Assembly: GCA_023423535.1 (NCBI GenBank)
Contig: JAFAFL010000090.1
Coordinates: forward strand, 39,684 to 103,683
Origin: Pseudomonadota bacterium
GTDB taxonomy: Bacteria > Myxococcota > Myxococcia > Myxococcales > Myxococcaceae
Direction: 5' to 3'
DNA: 64,000 nucleotides
The notes under the pieces are model-generated. The model did not search any database. It saw only the letters and a list, made by a program, of their open reading frames with translations, and was not told the origin of the DNA. Made by a program: the position numbers and the translations under genes. Position 1 is the stretch's first letter. Every line of letters starts with the position of its first letter. Below, one piece after another: positions 8,201 to 17,631 of the stretch.

Positions 8201-8736
8201 TCCGCCTCTACGACGGCCGCACCGGCGAGCTGCGCGCGCGCTTCGACTTCCTCCGCCAGAACCGTCCGGAGGGATTGTGCCTCTCCGACTTCGTGGCGCC
8301 GCTCGAAGCAGACGGCACCCCGCGCGACAACGTGGCGCTCTTCGTGACCACCGCGGGCGAGGGCATCCGGGCACTCGCCGACGCGAGCAAGGCCGCGGGA
8401 GACTTCCTGAAGATGCACGCGATCCAGGCGCTCGCGCTGGAGACGGCGGAGGCCTACGCGGAGCTGCTGCACTCGCAGCTGCGCAGCATGTGGGGCTTCC
8501 CCGACGCGCCGCAGATGACGATGCTCGAGCGCTTCCGCGCGGAGTACACCGGCAAGCGGTACTCGTTCGGGTATCCCGCCTGCCCGCGCCTGGAGGATCA
8601 GGAGGGCCTCTTCGCCGCGCTCCGTCCCGAAGACATCGGCGTGCAGCTCACCGATGGCTTCATGATGGAGCCCGAGGCCTCCGTGTCGGCGCTCGTGCTC
8701 CACCATCCCCAGGCGCACTACTTCAGCGTGACGTAG
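5245..8736 (+). CDS. metH: Cobalamin-dependent methionine synthase
   Basis: An 1163-residue MetH, close to the usual length of about 1200. It transfers a methyl group from methyltetrahydrofolate to homocysteine through cobalamin. The homocysteine domain carries the zinc cysteines (LNC near residue 232; GGCCGT near 292-293). The pterin-binding domain follows (about 345-600), then the cobalamin domain with DVHDIG near 723-728, whose histidine is the cobalt ligand. The C-terminal SAM-dependent reactivation domain covers about 900-1163. The ATG at 5245 is preceded by GGGGAG and overlaps the regulator's stop; the frame is open further upstream but inside the regulator gene. Confidence 0.97.
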   Translation: MNERVADLLETLERRVLVLDGAMGTLLQGKNLRAADFGGAELEGCNENLVLTRPDVIESIHRAYFLAGADVTETNTFGATPLVLAEYGLGHKAHEINVRAAQLARSAATALERPGKRLFVAGSIGPTTRAISVTGGVTFEELVDNFRVQTLGLLEGGCDYLLVETAQDTRNVKAALIGIEEAFAKAGPSARIPIAVSGTIEPMGTMLAGQSVEALAASLEHVELLYLGLNCATGPEFMTDHLRSLSAHARFRTGCVPNAGLPDENGHYLETPQMLARALARFCDEGWLNVVGGCCGTHAGHIEAMAAAVREKKPRTFRAPPRSTLSGVDYLEVTDEVRPVIVGERTNVIGSKKFKELIVAGGYDEAAEIARAQVKRAAQVIDVCLANPDRDELDDMERFLDQAIRKVRVPLMIDSTDEKVIARALTYSQGKAIINSVNLEDGEERFEHVVPLARKFGAALVVGCIDETGMAVTRQRKLEVAERSFELLTKQWGMAPEDLYFDPLVFPCASGDVQYKGSAVETIEGVRLIKQRFPMCRTVLGISNVSFGLPTAGREVLNSVFLYHCVQAGLDMALVNSEKLERYPSLHAEDRRLSEDLLFDRGPDPITPFAAHFREKKPKAKAASSLPLEERLARYIIEGSKDGLTADLDLALLKTPPLEIINGPLMKGMDEVGRLFAQNELIVAEVLQSAEAMKAAVSHLEPHMQKKDTASRGKIILATVKGDVHDIGKNLVEIILANNGFQVVNLGIKVPPEKLVEAVREHKPDVIGLSGLLVKSAHQMVSTAEDLSRAGVSLPMLVGGAALSRNFVDRQIAPAYDGTVAYAQDAMSGLELAKQIVDPKALPKLEEQLADRRAQLAKEDAARPKPTATGNVVKGRSKEIDTLPQEKIPQPPDWERHVIPAGSLDQIWRFVNPVMLYGRHFGVKGSAARQLDGPGEAALRETADGRKALELKERLDALKAELRGVMKARSVFQFFKAGSEPDGNAVRLYDGRTGELRARFDFLRQNRPEGLCLSDFVAPLEADGTPRDNVALFVTTAGEGIRALADASKAAGDFLKMHAIQALALETAEAYAELLHSQLRSMWGFPDAPQMTMLERFRAEYTGKRYSFGYPACPRLEDQEGLFAALRPEDIGVQLTDGFMMEPEASVSALVLHHPQAHYFSVT

Positions 8737-8748
8737 GCGCCTGACGCG

Positions 8749-10194
<1,446 letters not shown>

Positions 10195-10203
10195 GGGGCG
10201 TGG

Positions 10204-10209
10204 ATGCTA
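10204..10209 (-). promoter_or_regulatory. Candidate -10 box for M20 peptidase gene
   Basis: TAGCAT on the minus strand, nine bases before the ATG at 10194. It fits the TAnnnT-short spacer-start pattern of this window. No matching -35 hexamer is evident. Confidence 0.35.
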
Positions 10210-10623
10210 CGTCCGGAGGCGCTCGTCACGCATGAACCGCGTGCGGGAAGACACTCCGCACTGGCCCGGCGAACGGAGCGGCCTGGCAGGCGGGCCGTGC
10301 CGCGCGCGCTCTGGCTCGCCAGCTTTCACCTTCACCGCACCCGCGCGCTGCGCTGGTGGTGGGCGCAGATGGCGCTCAACGCGGCCTGGACGCCGCTCTT
10401 CTTCGGCAGGCAGAGGAGGGGGTGGGTGGCGGCGCTCGCGGACGTGGCGCTGCTGGTGGGATCGATCGGCGCGTACCTCCGCTCGGCGCGGAAGGTGGAC
10501 CCGAAGGCGGGCTGGATGATGGTGCCCTACCTGGGCTGGACCGCGTTCGCGACGCTCCTCACCGCGGAGAACCTCCGGCTCAACCCGCCCGGATCGCGCC
10601 GCTTCCTTCCGCGGCCGCGGTGA
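10204..10623 (+). CDS. TspO/MBR-family protein, N-terminally truncated
   Basis: From about residue 60 the frame matches the last three helices of TspO: QMALNAAWTPLFFG (helix 3), a helix-4 segment ending GAYLRSARK, and VPYLGWTAFATLLTAENLRLNP (helix 5, shortened here as VPYLGWTAFATLL). TspO proteins bind tetrapyrroles and have five helices in about 155 residues. Here the first two helices are replaced by about 45 Arg-rich, non-hydrophobic residues. No start codon has a convincing ribosome site; ATG 10204 and GTG 10297 are both in frame. The gene is probably a 5'-truncated remnant; a shortened but functional protein is less likely. Confidence 0.5.
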   Translation: MLRPEALVTHEPRAGRHSALARRTERPGRRAVPRALWLASFHLHRTRALRWWWAQMALNAAWTPLFFGRQRRGWVAALADVALLVGSIGAYLRSARKVDPKAGWMMVPYLGWTAFATLLTAENLRLNPPGSRRFLPRPR

Positions 10624-10658
10624 GCTCGCGTGAACGAGTCGAGCGCCGCGCGCTGACG

Positions 10659-10664
10659 TAGGAT
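10659..10664 (+). promoter_or_regulatory. Candidate -10 box for leaderless lipoprotein mRNA
   Basis: TAGGAT ends seven bases before the ATG at 10672, which lacks a Shine-Dalgarno. The predicted transcription start falls on the A of the ATG. The same hexamer recurs before the nuclease gene (17769-17774) and the structured RNA (46214-46219). Confidence 0.45.
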
Positions 10665-10671
10665 CGCGCGG

Positions 10672-12294
10672 ATGAGGCAGTGGCTCGTCGTGATGCTGGC
10701 GGGGGCAGTCGCCCTCTCTGCGTGTGCGCGCCGGGCCGTCGTTTCTCCCGCGCCCGTCGAGAGCGCGTCCGTGGCGGAGCGTGAAACACAGACTCCGCAG
10801 CCACCGCCTCGTTGGAGGCAGGGTCCGCTTCCGCCTGCGCCGAGGAATTGGCCCACGCTCGAGGCTCAGCGCGCGGCAAGGCCGGCAGGATGGAGTGAGT
10901 CGAAGCTCCTCGCACCGCCCACGCGCCCGTGGCCGAACGAGCCTCTGAGCGAGCCCAACCCAGAGGCGGAGCACAGTGGGATCGTCTGTCGGCTCGACAT
11001 GTCGCGGCTCGCGAAAGGGAAGGGGACCTGGACCCTGACGGTGAAGGGCGACGAAGCGCTCTCCGCCGCGCACGGCAGACCCGATGGACGATGGGCGCTG
11101 CCGTTCGTGTACACTGAAAAGAAGGGCGTGCGCGAGCTCGAGCTGCGCTTCGATCCGGGCGTCGATCTGCTCGAGCTGGCGGTGGGCGTGGTGTCGGTGG
11201 TGGGGCTGCCCTTCGTGCTCGCGGACTCACAGGCTCGGCCGGTGGGAACGGCGCGGCTCGACCTCTCCGCCGAAGCGCCGTGGCGGGCCGTGGGTGACGC
11301 CTTCTCCGCGACCTGCGAGCCGCTCTCTCGTTCCGAACTCGAGGTCATGGCGAAGCCTCACCTCGCGGAGGCGCAGGCGTGGTTGGACGCGCAGCGCGAG
11401 CCGACGGTGGAGCTCGACGAGGTTCGGCCCCAGGCCATCAGCCCTCTTCCCTTCGAGCACGCGCTGCAGGCGGCAACGGCGCTCGTCGGTTGGGCGGACC
11501 CTCGCGTGCAGGAGCTGCTCGCGCGTTTCGCCGCGCTCGAAGAGGCCGCCGCGCGAGCGATGAGCGACGCGGTGAGAGTTCGCGCAGCTCGCGCACCTCC
11601 TCTGCCTGCGCCGGTCCGCTCAGGTGAGGTGGAGGTCCTCTCCGCATCGCTGGAGTGTGATCGCAAGCAACTGCGACACCTCCAGCTCTCGCCCGAGCAC
11701 GCCGAGTGTCACCTGCGCCTTCGCCTTCGCAACGCCGGACCGGGCGTCCTTCCGTTGGCGGAGTTCGGCGCGAAGGGACAGAGCGCCGTCTTCGATGCGG
11801 GCGGGCACAACTTCCGCATCCACTTCGTCGCCCCGACGAAGCCTCGCTCCTCACCCGTGATGCCTGACGAAACGGTGGAGGTCTTCGCGGTGCTTCACCG
11901 CGCGGAGGGCGCTGTGCGTCCGCAGGAACCGCTCCTGCTCAGGCTCGCGAGCGCAGGCCCGCTCGTCGTACCCGAGGCGCCGGAGCCCACGCCCATTCCG
12001 GGCACTGACGCGACCGTTCGGCTCGGCACCTTTAGCTGTCCGCGCGGAGCCACCAGAGGAATGGAGTGCGTGGTGCCGGTGCACTTCGCAGGCTCCAGCA
12101 CGCGCTCTCCGCCCACCCAACTGACCGTGTACTCATGGTGCAGAGGTGCCTGGAGCGGAACCCTGTTCACGGCTGAGGAGAAGGCGCGCCTCTACGATGC
12201 GCCCGTGCTCTGCGCAGGGGCGCCTTCGCCCTGGGCGGTGCGCCTCGAGCCCCAGCAGCGTTGGGACTACGTGCGTCTCGATCCGAGCCCTTGA
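10672..12294 (+). CDS. Hypothetical lipoprotein, 540 residues
   Basis: The start MRQWLVVMLAGAVALSAC is a lipoprotein signal with a lipobox ending at Cys18. A Pro/Arg-rich linker (about 20-75) follows, then regions with predicted beta character. There are four spaced cysteine pairs in the mature part, compatible with disulfides in the periplasm or at the surface. I recognise no family. DUF-type myxobacterial lipoproteins of this kind are common. It is a stand-alone gene between the TspO fragment and the MetE-like gene, each with its own promoter-like box. Confidence 0.75.
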   Translation: MRQWLVVMLAGAVALSACARRAVVSPAPVESASVAERETQTPQPPPRWRQGPLPPAPRNWPTLEAQRAARPAGWSESKLLAPPTRPWPNEPLSEPNPEAEHSGIVCRLDMSRLAKGKGTWTLTVKGDEALSAAHGRPDGRWALPFVYTEKKGVRELELRFDPGVDLLELAVGVVSVVGLPFVLADSQARPVGTARLDLSAEAPWRAVGDAFSATCEPLSRSELEVMAKPHLAEAQAWLDAQREPTVELDEVRPQAISPLPFEHALQAATALVGWADPRVQELLARFAALEEAAARAMSDAVRVRAARAPPLPAPVRSGEVEVLSASLECDRKQLRHLQLSPEHAECHLRLRLRNAGPGVLPLAEFGAKGQSAVFDAGGHNFRIHFVAPTKPRSSPVMPDETVEVFAVLHRAEGAVRPQEPLLLRLASAGPLVVPEAPEPTPIPGTDATVRLGTFSCPRGATRGMECVVPVHFAGSSTRSPPTQLTVYSWCRGAWSGTLFTAEEKARLYDAPVLCAGAPSPWAVRLEPQQRWDYVRLDPSP

Positions 12295-12332
12295 GACCGC
12301 AGCGCAGAGCGGCGACCTCTCCCCAGAGCGGT

Positions 12333-12338
12333 TAAGGT
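12333..12338 (+). promoter_or_regulatory. Candidate -10 box for leaderless MetE-like mRNA
   Basis: TAAGGT ends seven bases before the ATG at 12346, with no Shine-Dalgarno in between. It fits the window's recurrent TAnnnT pattern. Confidence 0.4.
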
Positions 12339-12345
12339 CCCGCGC

Positions 12346-13431
12346 ATGACCGCTTCGAGAGTCGGCCGCGCCGTGCAGCTCCTTCCACGTCTGGGCACCA
12401 CGGGCATCGGGAGCCTGCCGCACACGCAACTGGAACTCGGGCTGCAGGCGGCGCTGCAGGTGGACATCCCCTACCTGCCGCAGCTGCCGATGGCGAACCC
12501 GGGCGAGTACATGGTCCCGGCCGCGCTGGAGCGGCTGCCCGGCCTGAAGGTCGATGCCGAGGGCGGCGTGCTCATCGATCACGACCTGTGGAGCGCGGGC
12601 CGCGAGGCCTTCTCACAGGAGGTGGAGGCAGCGCTCCTCTCCGGCGACCTGCGCGCGTTCGAGCCCACGCCGAACTCCTGCCGCGCGTGGAACCCGTTCC
12701 TCTTCGAGGTCGAGCACCGCAAGCTCATGCTCGCGAAGGTGCACCTCGCGGGGCCGGCGACGGTGCGCTGGGTGGCGAAGACGAGTCGCGGCGACGTGGC
12801 GAGCGACGTCCCGCTGCTCGACCAGCAGATCTTCCGGCTCCTCCTCGCGCGCTCATTGGCGATGGTGAAGGCGGTGCGCCGCGCCGGTGCCACGCCGGTC
12901 TTCTACGTGGACGAGCCCGGCCTCTACGCGCTCGACCGGAGCGACGCGCGTCACGTGGTGGTGCTCCAGGAGCTGCGGCTGCTCGTCACCGCGCTGCAGC
13001 GCGAGGGCGCGCTGGTGGGCCTGCACTGCTGCAGCAACACCGACTGGCCGCTGCTCTTCGATCTCGGCCTCAACCTCCTCTCGGTGGACTGCCGGCTCTC
13101 GCTCGACGCGGTGCTCGATGGCGGCGAGGGCCTGCTGCGCTTCCTCGACGGCGGCGGCGCGCTGAGCCTCGGCATCATTCCGACCGACGTGTCTTCGACG
13201 TACCGCGTCGAAGAGCTGGTGGACGCGGTGGAGACCTCGCTGCGTTCGACCTTCAAGGACGAGCGCACCTTCCGCGAGGTCGCCTCCCGCTCGCTGATCA
13301 CCCCCGCCTGCGGCATGGCGTTGCGCAGCGTCCCCGAGGTCGAGCAGACCTTTGCCGAGCTGCGTCAGGCCCAGGCCCGCCTCCGCGCGCTGCTGGGTGT
13401 CGAAGAGGGCCCTGCGACGGGTACGGCCTAG
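12346..13431 (+). CDS. Methionine synthase II-like (MetE/UROD-superfamily) protein
   Basis: A 361-residue TIM-barrel protein of the cobalamin-independent methionine synthase/UROD superfamily. It keeps the likely zinc ligands: GLHCCSN at about residues 225-231 (His227, Cys228/229) and TPACG near 323. The N-terminal TTGIGSLPH and the FYVDEPGL segment are also typical. At half the length of MetE (about 755) it lacks the N-terminal folate-binding half, as in archaeal core-MetE proteins that use other methyl donors. It could be a corrinoid- or methylated-protein-dependent methyltransferase. The substrate is unknown. Confidence 0.75.
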   Translation: MTASRVGRAVQLLPRLGTTGIGSLPHTQLELGLQAALQVDIPYLPQLPMANPGEYMVPAALERLPGLKVDAEGGVLIDHDLWSAGREAFSQEVEAALLSGDLRAFEPTPNSCRAWNPFLFEVEHRKLMLAKVHLAGPATVRWVAKTSRGDVASDVPLLDQQIFRLLLARSLAMVKAVRRAGATPVFYVDEPGLYALDRSDARHVVVLQELRLLVTALQREGALVGLHCCSNTDWPLLFDLGLNLLSVDCRLSLDAVLDGGEGLLRFLDGGGALSLGIIPTDVSSTYRVEELVDAVETSLRSTFKDERTFREVASRSLITPACGMALRSVPEVEQTFAELRQAQARLRALLGVEEGPATGTA

Positions 13432-13533
13432 GCGCATCCCTGCCCACATCCACGCACAACAGAGGTCGGCGAATGTGCGTGGGGCGCGCAACTCGGCACA
13501 CCGGGCGGGCGAGAACCTTCTCAGGAGGTCGTC

Positions 13534-14160
13534 ATGCCGAGCCACACGGTACGTCGCGGTGAGTCGCTGTCCCAGATCGCCGCCCGCTACCGCACCACCG
13601 TCTCCGCGCTCTCCCGCGCCAACGGCATCACCAACGCGAACAACATCGCCGCCGGCCGCACGCTGCGCATCCCCGGCGCGACGACGCGCGACTCGTTCGA
13701 GACCACGTCCACCACGGCGAACACCCGAGCTCGGACGCGCACCTCGGCCACCACCTCGACCTCCACCGGTGGCGGGACCGCGCTTCAGCACCGGCTCGCG
13801 CAGGCCGGGCGCAGCGTTGCACTGAGCATGGGCGGCTACCGTAGCCAGGGGAAGTGCGCGACCGGCGTGAACCGCGCCATCCTCAACGCGATGGGCTTCC
13901 GGAACTACGGCCACGCGAACCAGATCGACAACAACCTCCCGCGCGATCGTTTCCGCGAGGTCCACATGTCGCTCGAGCAGGCGCTGCGCACGCCGGGCCT
14001 CGTGCTGACCTGGGAGCGCACCTCCACGCGCGCGGGCCGCATCTACGGCCACACCGCGATCACCGCGGGCGACGGCCACACGACGTACAGCGACTTCATC
14101 GAGCGCAACACGACGAACAGCGGGCGCTCGGGGCTGCGGATCTTCCAGCCCATCCGCTAG
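13534..14160 (+). CDS. LysM protein with CHAP/NlpC-like C-terminal domain
   Basis: A 208-residue protein. Residues 1-47 form one LysM repeat (HTVRRGESLSQIAARY…GRTLRIP), which binds peptidoglycan glycan. A Thr/Ser-rich linker follows to about residue 85. The C-terminal domain has a Cys (GKCATGVN, near residue 108) and a His (YGHTAIT, near 172), the order of Cys/His wall amidases such as CHAP or NlpC/P60. No signal peptide is visible, so export would be by another route or through lysis. The start is well supported by AGGAGG seven bases upstream. Wall hydrolase function is inferred. Confidence 0.7.
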   Translation: MPSHTVRRGESLSQIAARYRTTVSALSRANGITNANNIAAGRTLRIPGATTRDSFETTSTTANTRARTRTSATTSTSTGGGTALQHRLAQAGRSVALSMGGYRSQGKCATGVNRAILNAMGFRNYGHANQIDNNLPRDRFREVHMSLEQALRTPGLVLTWERTSTRAGRIYGHTAITAGDGHTTYSDFIERNTTNSGRSGLRIFQPIR

Positions 14161-14174
14161 TCGGCGAAGAAGCT

Positions 14175-16184
14175 TCAGGGAGTGACGGCGCGGGGTCGCT
14201 CTCCCTGCGCCACCTGATACCGGTAGCGCGCGGGCAGCTTGAACGTCTGCGTCGTGCGCGCCCCGTCCGGCCAGCGGATCGTCACCTCCGCCTCGCACGC
14301 GCTGCCGAGCCCGAAGTGCAGCGTGCGCGCGTGCTGCATCCCGTAGTGCCCGTGCCCGCCGCTCACCTCCTGCAGCTGCGTGTGGCCGTCCGAGGTTCGC
14401 ACCGTCACCTGCGCGCCCACCGCATCGCGGTTCGAGCCCGCTCCGCCCTCGAGGTCGAGCTGCAGCCAGTTCCCCTCGCTGCCGAGCACGTTCTCGAAGA
14501 AGCGCGCCTCGCCGGTGGGATAGCAGTGCGTGCCCTGGCTGCAGCGGTTGCGCGAGTGACCGACGAGCACGTCGAGGTCGCCGTCCCCGTCGAAGTCCGC
14601 GATGCCGATGCCGTGGCTGCTCTGGTGATCGATGCCCTGCGCGATGGGCACCGGCTCGAACCGACGCGCGGTCTCCGTCTGATGGAAGAGCCAGCCGCGC
14701 GTGCCCGGGTAGTCCGTCGAGCCGACGTACACGTCCGGCCGCCCGTCGTTGTCGAAGTCGAAGATCGCGCCGGTGATGTCGCCGTGATCCCACGGGACGC
14801 TCTTCGCGCGCGTGAGCCCTGTCACGTCGTTGCCCGGCCGCTCGAAGCGCAGCGGTGACTCGCCGGTGTTGAAGAGCAGCTCGGAGGGATCGCTCGAGCC
14901 GCCGACGTCCCAGTGCACGATCTCGGTGGTGAGCAGGTCGAGCCGCCCGTCGCCGTCGAGATCTCCGCACACGGTGCTCCCGCTGTTGCCTCCGAGCCGG
15001 AACGGTTCGCGGTCGTTCGCGTGATTCCAGCGGAAGACGTCCGCGGGCACGTTGCAGGGGATGTACTGCGGCGGAGGCACGCCCTCGCAGCCGGTGGCGG
15101 TCGGGTTCAGCTTGCAGTGGCAGCGCGCCGACTCGTTGTCCGACCAGTCCTGCCGGTGATCGAACGCGTAGCCGGAGGAGATCGACTCGTTCTCGTACTG
15201 GGTCACCGCGCCCTCCGTCTGCATCGCCCGCCACAGATGGTTCGGCGCGCGGCCGTAGGAGGCGGAGAGCAGCTCCGGCAGGCCGTTCCCATCGAGGTCG
15301 CACGCGGTCGTGCCCCACGAGTTCGTGTGCGCCTGCGCCGCGTTGAGCACGTCGATCGAGTTCCACTCCGAGGTCAGCAGCCCCGACGCTTCGGTCACGT
15401 CCGCGAACGCGCCGTTGCCCAGCCCGAGGTGGAGCCTGTCCTGCTGCGGCGATCCGGAGACCGACGCGCCGCCCACCCAGAGGTCGAGTTTCCCGTCGAG
15501 GTTCACGTCGGTGAAGCTCGCGCCGCCCCAGGCACCCGCCATCCGCGCGTCGCTGCCGGCGGGCGCGAGCGTGAACTTGCCGGTGCCGTCGTTGAGCATG
15601 AGCTCCGGCGTCTCGCTGCCCGCCACGCTCGTTGCGGTGAAGGCGTCGGCGTCCCCGTCGTTGTCCACGTCGCCGAAGATGATCAGCTCTGCGGGACGTC
15701 TGTCGGTCGCTGAGGGATCGGTGCGGTTCTGCAGCAGGCCGGAGGAGAGGGTGACGTCCTCGAAGCCGCGCGCGCCGGTGTTGCGGAGGAGCCACACCGC
15801 GCGGCTCGCATCCGTGTCTCGCACGTTGCCCGCGCGGCGGACGACGGCGTCGGGCCGGCCGTCACCATCTATGTCCGCGACGCTGATGCGGGTGCCTTCG
15901 GCGATGCCGGGAGCAAAGCCCCACTCGGCGGTCGCGTTGCGGAAGGCCTGGGTGCCGGCGCTCCAGCGCGTGCCGGCGGTGCAACGTGAAGGGAGAGTCA
16001 GCTCACAGCGGGCCGCGTCACCTTCGCCCACGCACTGCTCCTGCGAAGTGCAGCTCCCCGCGCAGGCATCCGCCACGCCGGCATCGCCCTCACCACCTGC
16101 GTCAGGTCGGGGGGCGCTCGAGGAACAGGCGGAGAGCAGGAGCGCCAGCGCAACGCTGATCGGAACGAGCGAGAAGGGCCGCAT
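14175..16184 (-). CDS. CRTAC1-family FG-GAP repeat lipoprotein
   Basis: A 669-residue surface lipoprotein with the lipobox LLLSAC (Cys20). After a Cys-rich spacer it has multiple FG-GAP/VCBS repeats with calcium loops of the DxDxDGxxD type (for example ADIDGDGRPD, DVDNDGDADA, DFDGDGDLD), which form a beta-propeller. The C-terminal 80 residues match the ASPIC/UnbV domain found in CRTAC1-like proteins. An extra Cys-rich insertion lies near residues 355-380. It is likely exported and outer-membrane anchored; the ligand is unknown. It ends 14 bases from the convergent LysM gene. Confidence 0.88.
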   Translation of the reverse strand: MRPFSLVPISVALALLLSACSSSAPRPDAGGEGDAGVADACAGSCTSQEQCVGEGDAARCELTLPSRCTAGTRWSAGTQAFRNATAEWGFAPGIAEGTRISVADIDGDGRPDAVVRRAGNVRDTDASRAVWLLRNTGARGFEDVTLSSGLLQNRTDPSATDRRPAELIIFGDVDNDGDADAFTATSVAGSETPELMLNDGTGKFTLAPAGSDARMAGAWGGASFTDVNLDGKLDLWVGGASVSGSPQQDRLHLGLGNGAFADVTEASGLLTSEWNSIDVLNAAQAHTNSWGTTACDLDGNGLPELLSASYGRAPNHLWRAMQTEGAVTQYENESISSGYAFDHRQDWSDNESARCHCKLNPTATGCEGVPPPQYIPCNVPADVFRWNHANDREPFRLGGNSGSTVCGDLDGDGRLDLLTTEIVHWDVGGSSDPSELLFNTGESPLRFERPGNDVTGLTRAKSVPWDHGDITGAIFDFDNDGRPDVYVGSTDYPGTRGWLFHQTETARRFEPVPIAQGIDHQSSHGIGIADFDGDGDLDVLVGHSRNRCSQGTHCYPTGEARFFENVLGSEGNWLQLDLEGGAGSNRDAVGAQVTVRTSDGHTQLQEVSGGHGHYGMQHARTLHFGLGSACEAEVTIRWPDGARTTQTFKLPARYRYQVAQGERPRAVTP

Positions 16185-16230
16185 CCCTGCGACTTAGCGC
16201 AGGCGCGCGGCCCACTTCCAACGCGACGCC

Positions 16231-16476
16231 TCAGTAGCGCCCGAGCCGCAGCTCGCGTTCGGCCTGCAGCCAGTCCTCGTCCTGGTGGCCCGGCCTGCTG
16301 CCGCGGGCGAGGTAGAGCTCGTAGGCGCGGCGGGCGATCTCGTCGTGCGTGGGGCCGCGTCGGTGCTCCTGCGCAACGGCGTTCGAGGCCTTCTGCGCGT
16401 GCTGTTGCGAGGCGGCTGCGGCCTTCCTTCCGGTCCTACGGGTGCCTTCGGACGACGTTTCGGATGCGCGCGCCAT
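16231..16476 (-). CDS. DUF2934 small basic protein
   Basis: An 81-residue protein. The N-terminal half is Arg/Lys/Ala/Gln-rich; the C-terminal part has HDEIARRAYELYLARG…DEDWLQAERELR, the DUF2934 signature. The start at 16476 has GGAGGG five bases upstream. It overlaps the 3' end of mutY by 41 bases in another frame. DUF2934 has no known function. Confidence 0.75.
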   Translation of the reverse strand: MARASETSSEGTRRTGRKAAAASQQHAQKASNAVAQEHRRGPTHDEIARRAYELYLARGSRPGHQDEDWLQAERELRLGRY

Positions 16477-17623
16477 GTTGCCCTCCTGGTTCGGCCACGT
16501 TCGCGTCGGAAGGTAATGCCCGCTTCCGTGCCCCGGCACTCGTGCTCCGGGGGCGTGGGGAGGGTGGTTGAGAACTCGCCAGTGCGAGTGCCTTCTGCAT
16601 GGCGGTGCTCATGCCGAGCGCGGACGATTCCGCCACCGTTGCCCACCTCCACTCCTGAACTCCGGCACGAGCCGCCGTGGGCGCGCGGGAGAGGGTGACC
16701 TCGTAGAGCGCGAGCGAGAGGTCCCGGTGCGTCAAGGTGCGGCGCACCTCCCCGAGCGACCTGCCCACGCGGGCGCTCGAGCCGAGGAGGAACGAGAGGA
16801 CATCCTGTGGGTCTTCCGCATCGGCGCTCAGCTCGGCCGCGGGCAGCTCCCACAGACCGCCGAAGAGCCCGCCCTCCTCACGGCGCGCGAAGAGGAAGAG
16901 GTCATCGCGCCGGACGATCGCCACCGCGAGGCGGAGCGACTTGCGAGGCGGACGAACCTTCGGTGGAGGAAGCTCGGAGACGCGGCCCTTCGACAGGGCG
17001 ATGCAGTGGGTACGCACGGGGCAGAGCAGGCACTGCGGATTGTCCGTCCGGCACACCGTCGCGCCGAGCTCCATCAGCGCCTGGTTCCAGTCCCCGGGCC
17101 GCTCGCCGGCGACGTGCCTCTCCGCGAGCGCCCAGAGCCGCTTCTCGCGCTCGCGATCTCCCGGCGGACCTTCCACTTCGAACAGGCGGGAGAAGACGCG
17201 CGCCACGTTGCCATCCACCAGCGGCGCGGCCTCACCGTGAGCAATCGAAGCGACGGCACCTGCCGTGTAGCGCCCGAAGCCGGGGAGGGTGAGCAATAGA
17301 GCAGCGGTCTTCGGAAGCTCTCCGCCGTGCTCGCTGACGATCTGCTGCGCGGCCCGGTGCAGGTTGCGCGCGCGCGAGTAGTAGCCGAGGCCCCGCCACA
17401 TCGCGAACACGTCGGGCAGCTCCGCCGCGGCGAGCGACGCCACCGACGGAAAGCGCTCCATGAAGTTGCGCCAGTAGGGGATGACGGTGACGACCTGCGT
17501 CTGCTGCAGCATCACCTCGCTGATCCAGATCGCGTAGGGATCCTTCGTCTGGCGCCACGGCAGCGCGCGCTGATGCTTGTCGAACCAGTCGAGCAGCGCG
17601 TGGCGGAGGGACGGCGTCGTCAT
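16436..17623 (-). CDS. mutY: A/G-specific adenine DNA glycosylase
   Basis: A 395-residue MutY that removes adenine mispaired with 8-oxoguanine. The HhH-GPD core has Glu36 in WISEVMLQQTQV, LPGFGRYTAGA as the helix-hairpin-helix, and catalytic Asp137 in VDGNVARV. The [4Fe-4S] cysteines are C191-x6-C198-x2-C201-x5-C207. A NUDIX-like 8-oxoG recognition domain follows (about 225-345). The last 45 or so residues are a low-complexity tail that runs past the usual end and overlaps the next gene. TACATT lies eight bases before the ATG, with no Shine-Dalgarno. Confidence 0.96.
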   Translation of the reverse strand: MTTPSLRHALLDWFDKHQRALPWRQTKDPYAIWISEVMLQQTQVVTVIPYWRNFMERFPSVASLAAAELPDVFAMWRGLGYYSRARNLHRAAQQIVSEHGGELPKTAALLLTLPGFGRYTAGAVASIAHGEAAPLVDGNVARVFSRLFEVEGPPGDREREKRLWALAERHVAGERPGDWNQALMELGATVCRTDNPQCLLCPVRTHCIALSKGRVSELPPPKVRPPRKSLRLAVAIVRRDDLFLFARREEGGLFGGLWELPAAELSADAEDPQDVLSFLLGSSARVGRSLGEVRRTLTHRDLSLALYEVTLSRAPTAARAGVQEWRWATVAESSALGMSTAMQKALALASSQPPSPRPRSTSAGARKRALPSDANVAEPGGQHGARIRNVVRRHP

Positions 17624-17631
17624 GCGCGCGC

